From: Flavobacterium sp.
Lineage (GTDB): Bacteria; Bacteroidota; Bacteroidia; Flavobacteriales; Flavobacteriaceae
Assembly: GCA_024644655.1 (NCBI GenBank)
Contig: JAHEHJ010000014.1
Location: 1 to 50,311 of the forward strand
DNA: 50,311 nucleotides
Direction: 5' to 3'
The stretch's first letter is position 1. The number at the start of each line of letters is the position of its first letter. A program made the position numbers and the translations under genes. The notes under the pieces were generated by a model. It was not told the DNA's origin and ran no database searches. It worked only from the letters and a program-made list of their open reading frames with translations. Of this stretch, positions 17,162 through 25,306 are shown in pieces.

Positions 17162-18110
17162 AGTTTAAACTGAATACATAAATGATTTTGCCTACTTGCT
17201 TTTCAGGTGCCGAACTATCAGATTCCCATTTGGTATCCATCGCGGCCTTTTTAGCTTGATCCGACAAACATTTATCGGTATTTGTTGTGCCTTGTACTCC
17301 TGTAATGACGCTAATCGTATTTCCATTTCGGTCAACGGTTACTTGAACCGCTACGCGTCCATATTCATTACCACAAATATTATTAGGTTTGGGCTTACTC
17401 AAAGCCTTACGGTTTCCTAAGCTATATCCAGAACCACTTCCGTTTCCACCTCCATTGCCACTTCCATTCCCTGAGCCAGTTCCCGAGCCGGTGCCGCTTC
17501 CATTACCCGAACCGTTTCCGCCTCCTGTTCCTGTGCCTGAACCATTTCCATAGTATCCTTTAGAATTTAAATTGCCGTTGGCACTTCCTTTATTGCCTCC
17601 TTTAGCATCATCTCCATCACCTCCTTTATTGCCTAAAATACTAGCTAAAGCGTCATTGGCATTTTTAGAAACTTTGGGCTTTTCTACAGTAGGTTTTACT
17701 TCTTTTTTGACTTCAACAGGTACTTTCTTTGCATTCTCTTTTTTAGGAACTACAGTAGTAGCCTCACTATTGTCATCTGAAATAATATCTTCTTCGGGTG
17801 TAGGAGCAGCCGGAGCTGTTTCTGCTTGGTTGGTTACATTCAATACGTCACTTTGCGTATTATTGCCTAATCCATAATCACTGTCACCAAAATTCATTTC
17901 TACTCCGCCACCGCCACCGCCGCCAAGCAATGCTTTTAATTGATCGGGTGGGGGAGGCCAAAACCGAATAAGAAACAATAACAACAACAATAGCGAATAC
18001 ACCAATATCGTTAAGGCTAACGATTTCTTTCGATCCGATAGCGAAGAGTTGTAAATGCCTTTAAAAGCAAATCGAACAGCATGCGAAGTAAGTCTAGCTG
18101 GTGTACTCAT
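17160..18110 (-). CDS. TonB-like energy transducer with Gly-rich linker
   Basis: A 316-aa protein that probably links the inner-membrane ExbBD motor to outer-membrane receptors. One membrane anchor lies near residues 30-48 (ALTILVYSLLLLLLFLIRF), followed by PPPP and a run of seven glycines. The periplasmic linker has acidic and Lys/Pro/Val parts (about residues 95-150). A low-complexity Gly/Ser/Asn/Thr tract follows at about 180-228. The C-terminal domain (EYGRVAVQVTVDRNGN, DQAKKAAMDTKWE) looks like a TonB C-domain. The linker DNA (17420-17560) is repetitive and unusually GC-rich for this window. It converges on the exbB-exbD operon. Assignment as TonB is by architecture. Confidence 0.82.
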   Translation of the reverse strand: MSTPARLTSHAVRFAFKGIYNSSLSDRKKSLALTILVYSLLLLLLFLIRFWPPPPDQLKALLGGGGGGGVEMNFGDSDYGLGNNTQSDVLNVTNQAETAPAAPTPEEDIISDDNSEATTVVPKKENAKKVPVEVKKEVKPTVEKPKVSKNANDALASILGNKGGDGDDAKGGNKGSANGNLNSKGYYGNGSGTGTGGGNGSGNGSGTGSGTGSGNGSGNGGGNGSGSGYSLGNRKALSKPKPNNICGNEYGRVAVQVTVDRNGNTISVITGVQGTTNTDKCLSDQAKKAAMDTKWESDSSAPEKQVGKIIYVFSLN

Positions 18111-18189
18111 ATATAGGGTTTAACATCAGTATTGTACTAATATAACGCTTAAAAATACAAAATATTGTGTGAACTAAAAGCTAAATGTA

Positions 18190-19416
18190 TTAGACCAATT
18201 GTTTTAAGGCTATTTCAAAAGCAGTGGCACTGATGTTCTTTTTGTCTGAATTTAATCGATGTGCTTTTTCCAAACCAGTTTTAATGGTTTCTGAAATATC
18301 GTAAAATATAGCTTCATCGGTCATCTGTACTTTCTTTTCCATGAAATATGCAAATACACGTGCCATACCACAATTGGATATGAAGTCCGGAATCAAACTT
18401 ACTTTGTGGTCGGTTTCTTCCATAATTGGTCCAAAGAAAATCGCAGCATCCGCAAAGGGTACATTAGCGCCACACGAAATTACCTCTAAACCATTTTGGA
18501 TTAAATGGTCAATTTGATCTTTAGTTACTAAACGAGAAGCCGCACAAGGAGCAAATATATCAGCTCCCAATTTCCATATTTTATCGTTGATTTCGGAAAA
18601 AGGTATCATGTTTTGGGCCACAAGTTTATTACCGTCTTTATTCAAAAACATGCGTTTAATTTCGTCAAAAGTAAACCCTTCTTCATTAATCACTCCACCA
18701 TCACGGTCAATTATACCTACGATTTTAGCGCCCATTTCTGCCAAATAAAATGCGGCAGCCGAACCAACATTGCCAAATCCTTGTACAATCGCTTTCTTTC
18801 CAGTTACTGTTCCTCCGTAGATATCGTAGTAATGGCGAACGGCTTCAGCCACACCATAGCCAGTTATCATATCGGCAATAGTGTATTTTCGAAGTACATC
18901 TGGAGAAAATTTAGGGTTTTCAATTACTTTAATTACACCTTGGCGCAATTGACCAATACGATTGATTTTATCAGCTTCAGTAGGTTTGAAATGCCCGTTA
19001 AAAACACCTTCTTGAGGGTGCCAAACACCGCATTCTTCGGTATAGGGAATTACTTCGTGTATTTCGTCAACATTCAAATCACCACCTGTACCATAATAAC
19101 TTTTCAATAAGGGAGAAACGGCTTTGTACCAGCGTTGTAATACATCTTTTTTTCGTGGGTCATTCGGGTCGAAATTAATGCCCGATTTCGCACCACCTAT
19201 AGCGGGTCCCGATACCGAGAACTTTACCTCCATGGTTTTAGCCAAAGATAAAACCTCATTCACATCTAAGCCTTTTCGCATACGGGTTCCCCCTCCAGCA
19301 GCACCACCTCTTAGGGAGTTGATTACGGTCCATCCTTCTGCTTCAGTTTCTGCATCTTTCCAATGAAATACAATTTCGGGTTGTTTATCTTCAAATTTTT
19401 TAAGTAATTCTTTCAT
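18190..19416 (-). CDS. Glu/Leu/Phe/Val dehydrogenase family protein
   Basis: NAD(P)-dependent amino-acid dehydrogenase, 408 aa, catalysing reversible oxidative deamination, most likely of glutamate. The catalytic segment is SGPAIGGAKSGINFDPNDPR. The Rossmann domain begins at VQGFGNVGSAAAFYLAEMGA and continues to a D in GIIDRDG. The start is the ATG at 19416 (MKELLKKFEDKQ); the reading frame opens 19 codons earlier but that part overlaps a -7 promoter element. Substrate choice within the family cannot be read with confidence from sequence alone, so leucine or valine dehydrogenase remains possible. Confidence 0.9.
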   Translation of the reverse strand: MKELLKKFEDKQPEIVFHWKDAETEAEGWTVINSLRGGAAGGGTRMRKGLDVNEVLSLAKTMEVKFSVSGPAIGGAKSGINFDPNDPRKKDVLQRWYKAVSPLLKSYYGTGGDLNVDEIHEVIPYTEECGVWHPQEGVFNGHFKPTEADKINRIGQLRQGVIKVIENPKFSPDVLRKYTIADMITGYGVAEAVRHYYDIYGGTVTGKKAIVQGFGNVGSAAAFYLAEMGAKIVGIIDRDGGVINEEGFTFDEIKRMFLNKDGNKLVAQNMIPFSEINDKIWKLGADIFAPCAASRLVTKDQIDHLIQNGLEVISCGANVPFADAAIFFGPIMEETDHKVSLIPDFISNCGMARVFAYFMEKKVQMTDEAIFYDISETIKTGLEKAHRLNSDKKNISATAFEIALKQLV

Positions 19417-19437
19417 GCTTGTGTTTAGTTTGTGGCG

Positions 19438-19445
19438 CAAATATA
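19438..19445 (-). promoter_or_regulatory. Candidate -7 element for the amino-acid dehydrogenase
   Basis: The minus strand reads TATATTTG, matching TANNTTTG, 22 bases before the chosen ATG. A TTTG lies at 19471-19474 with a 25-base gap, slightly too long for an ideal -33. Confidence 0.45.
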
Positions 19446-19485
19446 AGGATTTGCACCAAGTGATGGGAAACAAAAATTAAGGACT

Positions 19486-20550
19486 CTAAGTATAAATTAT
19501 TCCGGAACAATGGTCGTGTTTTGCACCTGTAACACTGCTCAATACATTGGTTTCTTCACGCAATCGCAAAACGCCTAAAAAACCAAAAATCAAGGCTTCT
19601 TTATATTCTAAGGTTTTGGCGTCTGGAATGTATAGTTCAAGTTGAGGTAAATAGTGTTGCATCCGTTCAATCAAAAAGTCATTATAGGCACCACCTCCTG
19701 TTACTAACATTTTACCCTGTGACTTGGGTAAAGCCAAAGCTGTTTGAACGGCAATATGCTCCGTAAACGTATGCAATTTATCTTCAAGACATATCGAATA
19801 CGATTCTAATAAAGGCAATACCACTGTTTTTACATATTCAAATCCAAGTGATTTTGGGAAGGGTTTTTGATAATAATCCAAGGCGTTTAATTGAGATAGA
19901 AGTTCGATATGTATTGTTCCAGTACGCGCTAGTTGACCTTTGTCGTCATAGTTCATCTCCAATTGGTTAGCATAGTAATTCAAAACCGTATTGACAGGCG
20001 ATATATCAAAGGCTAGTCTCTTGCCGTTTTGCTCAAAGGATACATTCGAAAAGCCACCTAGGTTCAAACAATAATCATATTCAGCAAATAATAAACGATC
20101 GCCAATCGGAACCAACGGCGCACCTTGACCACCTAGTTGTACATCCTGAACTCTAAAATCACATACTACAGTTTGCCCAACTATCGAGGCAATTTCAGAG
20201 CGATTGCCTATTTGCAATGTTACACCATTTTGGGGTTGGTGCAAAATAGTATGTCCATGGCTGCAAACAGCATCTAAATTTGTGATTTGGTTTTGCTGTA
20301 TAAACGATAGGATGTGATTTCCTATTAGCTGAGTATAATCGTGATTCAACTTCTGCAAGGCTTCCTCCGAATAGGTAACAGCATTTTTCAATTGGTCAAC
20401 CCAATATGAATCGTAAGAAACCGTTTCACATTGCTGAATTTCATAGCGCCAAGTAGCCCCCGATAAGGTAAATTGCAACTGAGCTAAATCAATGCCGTCA
20501 AGGGATGTGCCCGACATAACACCAAGTACGGAATAGCTTTTTTTGATCAT
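19486..20550 (-). CDS. anmK: Anhydro-N-acetylmuramic acid kinase
   Basis: Phosphorylates and opens 1,6-anhydro-MurNAc during peptidoglycan recycling; 354 aa. The signature GVMSGTSLDGIDLAQ at the N-terminus is the ATP-binding P-loop of the family. CDFRVQDVQLGGQGAPLVPI carries the catalytic Asp region, and LNLGGFSNVSF and VTGGGAYNDFLIERM complete the family pattern. The length is typical. It is divergent from the acyl-CoA dehydrogenase gene and followed by the dehydrogenase gene, with 69 bases and a separate promoter between them. Confidence 0.95.
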   Translation of the reverse strand: MIKKSYSVLGVMSGTSLDGIDLAQLQFTLSGATWRYEIQQCETVSYDSYWVDQLKNAVTYSEEALQKLNHDYTQLIGNHILSFIQQNQITNLDAVCSHGHTILHQPQNGVTLQIGNRSEIASIVGQTVVCDFRVQDVQLGGQGAPLVPIGDRLLFAEYDYCLNLGGFSNVSFEQNGKRLAFDISPVNTVLNYYANQLEMNYDDKGQLARTGTIHIELLSQLNALDYYQKPFPKSLGFEYVKTVVLPLLESYSICLEDKLHTFTEHIAVQTALALPKSQGKMLVTGGGAYNDFLIERMQHYLPQLELYIPDAKTLEYKEALIFGFLGVLRLREETNVLSSVTGAKHDHCSGIIYT

Positions 20551-20570
20551 GGGCTAAAATTACGAAAACG

Positions 20571-20602
20571 TTTGAAATTTTGACTTTATTGTCCTATTTT
20601 TG
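20571..20602 (+). promoter_or_regulatory. Promoter of the acyl-CoA dehydrogenase gene
   Basis: TTTG at 20571-20574 and TATTTTTG at 20595-20602 are separated by 20 bases, a full match to the Bacteroidota -33/-7 pattern. It implies transcription from near 20608 and supports the ATG at 20645 over the TTG at 20600. Confidence 0.65.
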
Positions 20603-20607
20603 CGTAC

Positions 20608-20615
20608 CAAAATTA
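20608..20615 (-). promoter_or_regulatory. Candidate -7 element for anmK
   Basis: The minus strand reads TAATTTTG (TANNTTTG), giving a leader of about 50 nt to the anmK ATG. It lies just beyond the divergent acyl-CoA dehydrogenase -7 element, so the two promoters overlap. No -33 match is seen. Confidence 0.35.
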
Positions 20616-20644
20616 AAGAATCAAAAACATTATCTTTTACTAAT

Positions 20645-21784
20645 ATGGATTTTAATTTAACCGAAGAACATTTAATGATTCAACAAGCTGCTAGAGATTT
20701 TGCTCAAGCTGAATTGTTGCCAGGCGTAATAGAACGAGACGAGCATTCCAAATTCCCAACGGAGCAAGTCAAAATGATGGGTGAACTAGGGTTCCTAGGA
20801 ATGATGGTGGATCCAAAATATGGAGGTGCTGGTTTAGATAGTGTTTCTTATGTAATAGCAATGACTGAAATTGCAAAAGTAGATGCTTCTGCAGCTGTTA
20901 TCATGTCAGTAAACAACTCTTTGGTGTGTGCGGGTATGGAGCGTTATTGTAATGAAGAACAAAAAATGAAATATTTAGTGCCTTTAGCCAAAGGGGAAGT
21001 GATTGGTGCTTTCTGTTTGTCTGAGCCTGAAGCAGGAAGTGATGCAACATCTCAAAAAACTACAGCAGTAGATATGGGTGACCACTATGTGTTAAACGGA
21101 ACTAAAAACTGGATAACCAATGGTTCAACGGCATCCACCTATTTGGTAATTGCACAAACCGATGTGGAAAAGAAACACAAAGGAATCAATGCCTTTATTG
21201 TAGAAAGAGGTTGGGCCGGATTTGAAGTGGGTCCAAAAGAAAAGAAAATGGGAATCCGCGGAAGCGATACGCATTCTTTAATGTTTACCGATGTGAAAGT
21301 ACCTAAAGAAAACAGAATCGGAGAAGATGGTTTTGGATTTGCTTTCGCCATGAATGTATTGAATGGTGGTAGAATTGGGATTGCTTCTCAAGCATTAGGA
21401 ATAGCAACAGGTGCCTATGAAATAGCGCTTAAATATTCACACGAACGCAAAGCTTTCGGAAAAGAAATTTTCCAACACCAAGCCATTGCATTTAAATTGG
21501 CAGATATGTACGTAAAAGTAACGGCAGCCAAATTATTAGTCATGAAAGCGGCTTGCGAAAAAGACGAAGGTAAAGATATCGCACACTCAGGGGCTATGGC
21601 CAAATTATATGCCTCAGAAATTGCACTAGAAGTAGCCAATGAAGCCGTACAAATTCACGGTGGTAATGGCTATGTTGCCGAATACCACGTAGAACGTATG
21701 ATGCGCGATTCTAAAATTACTCAGATTTATGAAGGAACTTCTGAAATCCAACGTATCGTGATTTCAAGAGGACTAACAGTATAA
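20645..21784 (+). CDS. Acyl-CoA dehydrogenase (short/branched-chain type)
   Basis: FAD-dependent enzyme, 379 aa, that makes the first double bond in fatty-acid or branched-chain acyl-CoA breakdown. The family signature AFCLSEPEAGSDATS is near residue 125 and GTKNWITNGSTAS near residue 155. The catalytic glutamate should be in QIYEGTSEIQRIVISR near the C-terminus. Start MDFNLTEEH at 20645 is chosen because the promoter overlaps the longer reading. It is divergent from anmK and followed by a strong terminator, so probably monocistronic. Chain-length preference is not readable, though the length fits butyryl or isovaleryl types. Confidence 0.93.
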   Translation: MDFNLTEEHLMIQQAARDFAQAELLPGVIERDEHSKFPTEQVKMMGELGFLGMMVDPKYGGAGLDSVSYVIAMTEIAKVDASAAVIMSVNNSLVCAGMERYCNEEQKMKYLVPLAKGEVIGAFCLSEPEAGSDATSQKTTAVDMGDHYVLNGTKNWITNGSTASTYLVIAQTDVEKKHKGINAFIVERGWAGFEVGPKEKKMGIRGSDTHSLMFTDVKVPKENRIGEDGFGFAFAMNVLNGGRIGIASQALGIATGAYEIALKYSHERKAFGKEIFQHQAIAFKLADMYVKVTAAKLLVMKAACEKDEGKDIAHSGAMAKLYASEIALEVANEAVQIHGGNGYVAEYHVERMMRDSKITQIYEGTSEIQRIVISRGLTV

Positions 21785-21806
21785 TGATTACGAATTAATT
21801 GCTTAG

Positions 21807-21834
21807 AAAACCCTTTCTTTTGAAAGGGTTTTTT
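21807..21834 (+). terminator. Rho-independent terminator after the acyl-CoA dehydrogenase
   Basis: An A-run and CCCTTTC (21811-21817) pair with GAAAGGG (21822-21828) around a TTTT loop, followed by six T. Confidence 0.88.
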
Positions 21835-21903
21835 GTTGGGATTAAGTCAGGGAAACAATTAGATGTTCTCATTTAAGTCCTATACATAGAAAGCATGCTT
21901 TAA

Positions 21904-22569
21904 TTAGAAATTCAAATTCCCAAGGCTAAAAGCGATAAATAAAATGCCGCTTATAAAAGCCAAGAAATACACAAATTTTTTGATGGATGTTAACGAACAG
22001 TTCTCTTTCAATATTATTTTTTGAAAGGATTTAGAAAAAAGAACCAAAACGGAACTGAAAAATACCAATCCCAATGCTGCAGGTATTCCTGTTCCTTGAA
22101 TTGGGCTCTCTGTTTTTCCATAAAAGAAAGAGGGAATAATGTCAAAAAGAAAAAGGATATTCCAAGCTGCTATATAAAAAATAACAGCCGATTTTTTTAT
22201 CGGAAATCCACCTTCCTGTTGCTGTTTTAAAATTTCTAAATCTTGGGCGCTTATTTCACTAGAGGTGTTGCTCAAAAAACCAGTTTTTTCAATCTCATTA
22301 AGTACCGTATTTGGATTTTTTAAGGTCCAAAAAATTACCTCGGAACTATAATTTGCTACACGATGTGTTATTTTAATCCCCCTACCTAGTATTGAAAAGG
22401 ATTTATAGGGTTGTATCGAAATGATATCTTTAGGCTGAAAGACTAAATTGCCAATTATTGTAGCATTAATTTTCAATACCGTATGATCAACATACAAGGA
22501 GGCAAAAGGAAAACTGGCATTAGCTATTCCTATTCGTGCACCTCCTGTTAAGGTATAAGGTCTGTTCAT
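21904..22569 (-). CDS. Unrecognised membrane protein
   Basis: I do not recognise this 221-aa protein. The first half is soluble and beta-rich (residues 1-90), reminiscent of a small PH-like domain (YVDHTVLKINATIIG, DIISIQPYKSF, GIKITHRVANYSSEVIFW). A short polar linker follows (ISAQDLEILKQQQEGG). Three hydrophobic helices come next: VIFYIAAWNILFLFDIIPSFF, AALGLVFFSSVLVLF and FVYFLAFISGILFIAFSLG. The gene stands alone between the acyl-CoA dehydrogenase and SDR genes, convergent with the former. A -7-like element lies about 60 bases upstream. No role is inferred beyond a membrane location. Confidence 0.75.
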   Translation of the reverse strand: MNRPYTLTGGARIGIANASFPFASLYVDHTVLKINATIIGNLVFQPKDIISIQPYKSFSILGRGIKITHRVANYSSEVIFWTLKNPNTVLNEIEKTGFLSNTSSEISAQDLEILKQQQEGGFPIKKSAVIFYIAAWNILFLFDIIPSFFYGKTESPIQGTGIPAALGLVFFSSVLVLFSKSFQKIILKENCSLTSIKKFVYFLAFISGILFIAFSLGNLNF

Positions 22570-22630
22570 TGATTTTAAGTTTCTCTATGGGCTAATGATA
22601 CAATGGATCCATATTCCAATTGTTGAAGTT

Positions 22631-22638
22631 CAAATATA
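22631..22638 (-). promoter_or_regulatory. Candidate -7 element for the unrecognised membrane protein
   Basis: The minus strand reads TATATTTG. The nearest TTG upstream is 28 bases away, longer than usual, so the call is weak. Confidence 0.35.
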
Positions 22639-22767
22639 CACAAGTTATTTTTTAAAATCGGATAACCAATTTGACATGAATATCTAACTGACTTTTAGTG
22701 TAAAGTGTAATTATATTGACTCGGTACCTTTTTTTAATTCATAATCCTCCAATTCAATACTAATTAT

Positions 22768-22775
22768 TACATTTG
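22768..22775 (+). promoter_or_regulatory. Candidate -7 element for the SDR gene
   Basis: TACATTTG matches TANNTTTG, 13 bases before the SDR ATG, which implies a very short leader. No clear -33 is present. Confidence 0.4.
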
Positions 22776-22788
22776 AAAACAGACTACA

Positions 22789-23472
22789 ATGGCTATGAAA
22801 AACATCATAATAACAGGAACATCTAGAGGAATTGGTTACGAACTCGCGTTACAATTGGCTCATGCAGGACACCATGTCATTGCACTATCTCGAAAAATAC
22901 CGCAAGGTTTGCTTGGGAATGCTAATATCACTTGCCTATCGGTGGATTTATCCAAAGCAGATGATTATCTGGAAATCGAAAAAGTGCTCAATGCCCTTGG
23001 AACAAAAATTGATGTCCTAATCCACAATGCGGGTAGCTTGGTTACTAAACCGTTTGCCCAACTCACCCCAACAGATTTCGAAAAGGTCTATCAGGTTAAC
23101 GTGTTTGCAGTGGCACGCCTAACTCAAACCGTTTTGCCTTTTCTATCACAAGGAAGTCATGTGGTAACCATTAGTTCTATGGGAGGAATTCAAGGGAGCA
23201 TGAAGTTTGCCGGACTCGCCGCTTATAGCTCCAGTAAAGGTGCCGTTATTACGTTGTCTGAACTACTAGCGGAAGAATACAAAGAGCAAGGAATTGCCTT
23301 CAATGTGCTAGCTCTTGGTGCGGTTAATACCGAAATGCTGCAAGAAGCTTTCCCTGGATATAACGCCCCAACATCCCCAGCAGAAATGGCGGAGTATATT
23401 GCTCACTTTGCCCTAACGGGCAACAAATACCACAACGGAAAAGTCATTCAAGTTTCGTCTTCCACTCCCTAA
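22789..23472 (+). CDS. Short-chain dehydrogenase/reductase (SDR)
   Basis: Classical SDR oxidoreductase, 227 aa, using NAD(P)H on an unknown substrate. The cofactor loop TGTSRGIG is at residues 9-16, the HNAG motif near residue 82, a catalytic Ser in TISSMGG near residue 128, and YSSSKGA (the YxxxK pair) near residue 145. ATG at 22789 is used; a second in-frame ATG two codons later is equally plausible. It is followed 27 bases later by the SprT-like gene, so the two may be cotranscribed. Confidence 0.9.
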   Translation: MAMKNIIITGTSRGIGYELALQLAHAGHHVIALSRKIPQGLLGNANITCLSVDLSKADDYLEIEKVLNALGTKIDVLIHNAGSLVTKPFAQLTPTDFEKVYQVNVFAVARLTQTVLPFLSQGSHVVTISSMGGIQGSMKFAGLAAYSSSKGAVITLSELLAEEYKEQGIAFNVLALGAVNTEMLQEAFPGYNAPTSPAEMAEYIAHFALTGNKYHNGKVIQVSSSTP

Positions 23473-23483
23473 GGAGGTATGAA

Positions 23484-23504
23484 TTATAAGTTATGAGTTA
23501 TGAG
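23484..23504 (+). repeat. Three tandem 7-mers across the SprT-like gene start
   Basis: TTATAAG, TTATGAG and TTATGAG run head to tail, and the last unit contains the ATG of the downstream gene (23500). An AAGGAGGT just upstream (23471-23478) resembles a Shine-Dalgarno sequence, but its spacing to 23500 is too long. Confidence 0.6.
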
Positions 23505-24105
23505 TGAGGTTTTACAAAAGTATTTACCCGAACATGCAGTCCAAAGTTGCTTTGAGCTTATCAAAAGTAACAACGTGCATCTTAAAATCGTCAATGAACG
23601 GCAAACGCGTCATGGCGATTACCGAAGAGCGCTAGGAGGTAAGCACGAAATTACCGTGAATGCCAACCTCAATAAATACCGTTTCCTAATTACCTTAGTG
23701 CACGAAATCGCCCATTTAGTGGCCTATGAAAAATATGGGCGACTCATCAAACCTCACGGAGAGGAATGGAAACATACCTTTCAACTATTAATGATTCCCT
23801 TTATACATCCAGAGGTTTTTCCACATTCAGTATTGCCTTTGGTAGCCAATCATTTTAGAAATCCCACAGCCAGTAGTGATACCGATGCTCGATTGGCATT
23901 TGCACTCAAACAATTTGACGAACGCAAACCCGATGTTCATTTCATACATGAAGTGCCTAGCGGTAGTTTTTTCCGCATCAAAAACGGGCGTATTTTCCAA
24001 AAGAAAGGACTTCGCGTAAAACGATACGAATGCCTTGAAGTGAAAACAGGAAGGCTATTTCTTTTTAATGCCAATGCTGAGGTAGAAATTTTACCGGGTT
24101 CATAG
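23500..24105 (+). CDS. SprT-like zinc metalloprotein
   Basis: A 201-aa protein with a SprT-like domain. The zinc site is HEIAH in LVTLVHEIAH-type context near residue 67, followed by a downstream His-Gly-Glu-Glu-W segment (KPHGEEWKHTF) typical of SprT proteins. The N-terminal half (LKIVNERQTRHGDYRR) also fits. The C-terminal zinc ribbon with CxxC pairs found in some relatives is absent; only single cysteines remain. By analogy with eukaryotic SprT (Spartan) it could act on DNA-protein crosslinks, but its bacterial role is not established. Short tandem repeats lie on both sides of the gene. Confidence 0.85.
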   Translation: MSEVLQKYLPEHAVQSCFELIKSNNVHLKIVNERQTRHGDYRRALGGKHEITVNANLNKYRFLITLVHEIAHLVAYEKYGRLIKPHGEEWKHTFQLLMIPFIHPEVFPHSVLPLVANHFRNPTASSDTDARLAFALKQFDERKPDVHFIHEVPSGSFFRIKNGRIFQKKGLRVKRYECLEVKTGRLFLFNANAEVEILPGS

Positions 24106-24122
24106 TAAAAATCACACGGCTA

Positions 24123-24146
24123 CTTAGTATCTTAGCAACTTAGTTA
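24123..24146 (+). repeat. Three tandem 8-mers before the manC-like gene
   Basis: CTTAGTAT, CTTAGCAA and CTTAGTTA repeat with an exact 8-base period, ending 11 bases before the next ATG. The function is unknown. Confidence 0.6.
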
Positions 24147-24157
24147 TTTCTATCAAA

Positions 24158-25219
24158 ATGAATAAAAATTATTATGCCATTTTAATGGCCGGTGGAGTAG
24201 GTTCCCGTTTTTGGCCTGTAAGTACAACAGATTTCCCAAAACAATTTCACGATATGTTAGGATCAGGAGATACGCTAATCCAAAAAACATTCAGCAGACT
24301 CTCCAAACTAATCCCCGTTGAAAACATACTGATTTTAACTAACGAACGCTATAACGGTTTGGTGTTGGAACAATTACCAATGGTTAAACAAGAACAAGTG
24401 TTACTAGAACCTGCAATGCGCAATACCGCTCCTTGTATTTTATACGCTTCCTTGAAAATTCAAAAAATGAATCCCAATGCGGTTATGGTGGTAGCTCCAA
24501 GCGACCATTGGATAGAAGATGAAACTGCATTTGCACAAAATTTGCAAAACTGTTTTGAGTTTTGCCAAAAAGAAAATGCTCTAATGACATTGGGTATAAA
24601 ACCTACCTTTCCCAATACTGGCTTTGGGTATATCGAATATGATAAGTCCGACTCTAATCCTATAAAACGCGTAAACCAATTCCGGGAAAAACCCAATTAT
24701 GAAACGGCTAAGGCCTTTCTAGATGCAGGTAATTTCTTGTGGAATGGTGGTATATTTATTTGGAGTACTCAAGCTATTATTGAAGCTTTTGATACATTCC
24801 AACCCCAAATGAAAGCATTATTCCAACAAGGAATGGAAGTTTACAATACCCCAAAAGAAGCCGATTTTATTCAAGAAAATTATGCCAATGCCGAGAATAT
24901 TTCCATCGATTATGCAGTCATGGAAAAAGCCCAAAATGTATATGTACTTCCGGCTACTTTTGATTGGAATGATCTAGGTACATGGGGGCAACTCCATGAG
25001 AAATTAGATAAAGATGGCCAAAATAATGCGGTGGTTAATGCTACGGTTATACTAGAAAATGCATCCAATAATATCATTCGTGCCGATGGAAAAAAACTCA
25101 TCATCGTTGATGGACTGGATGATTTTATCATAGTGGACCGTGAAGATGTGTTGATGATTTATCCAAAAAGTAAAGAACAAGATATCAAACGCATTACGGC
25201 TTTGGCTAATAATTTATAA
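24158..25219 (+). CDS. manC: Mannose-1-phosphate guanylyltransferase
   Basis: Makes GDP-mannose from mannose-1-phosphate and GTP, a precursor for surface polysaccharide; 353 aa. The nucleotide-binding signature MAGGVGSRFWPVS is near residue 10, with FPKQF close after. The other family segments are AMRNTAPCILYA, VVAPSDHWI, TGFGYIEY, FREKPNYETAKAF and NGGIFIW. The length corresponds to the single-domain form without a fused phosphomannose isomerase domain. The symbol is by analogy with manC. No polysaccharide cluster surrounds it, though a glycosyltransferase gene lies 5 kb away. Confidence 0.92.
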   Translation: MNKNYYAILMAGGVGSRFWPVSTTDFPKQFHDMLGSGDTLIQKTFSRLSKLIPVENILILTNERYNGLVLEQLPMVKQEQVLLEPAMRNTAPCILYASLKIQKMNPNAVMVVAPSDHWIEDETAFAQNLQNCFEFCQKENALMTLGIKPTFPNTGFGYIEYDKSDSNPIKRVNQFREKPNYETAKAFLDAGNFLWNGGIFIWSTQAIIEAFDTFQPQMKALFQQGMEVYNTPKEADFIQENYANAENISIDYAVMEKAQNVYVLPATFDWNDLGTWGQLHEKLDKDGQNNAVVNATVILENASNNIIRADGKKLIIVDGLDDFIIVDREDVLMIYPKSKEQDIKRITALANNL

Positions 25220-25222
25220 TCC

Positions 25223-25246
25223 AAAGGGGTGCTATCTCCTCTTTTT
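25223..25246 (+). terminator. Weak terminator after manC
   Basis: AAAGGGG (25223-25229) pairs with CCTCTTT (25238-25244) with one wobble, followed by only two further T. This is low-strength evidence. Confidence 0.35.
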
Positions 25247-25306
25247 AGTAGAATAGAAAATCCCAAGTTGTATTAAATCCCAAGTTAGGATTTCAACTTA
25301 AAATAT

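Noticed and set aside
17420..17560. Repetitive GC-rich DNA as a mobile repeat
   Set aside because: It is in frame and encodes the Gly/Ser linker of the TonB-like protein.
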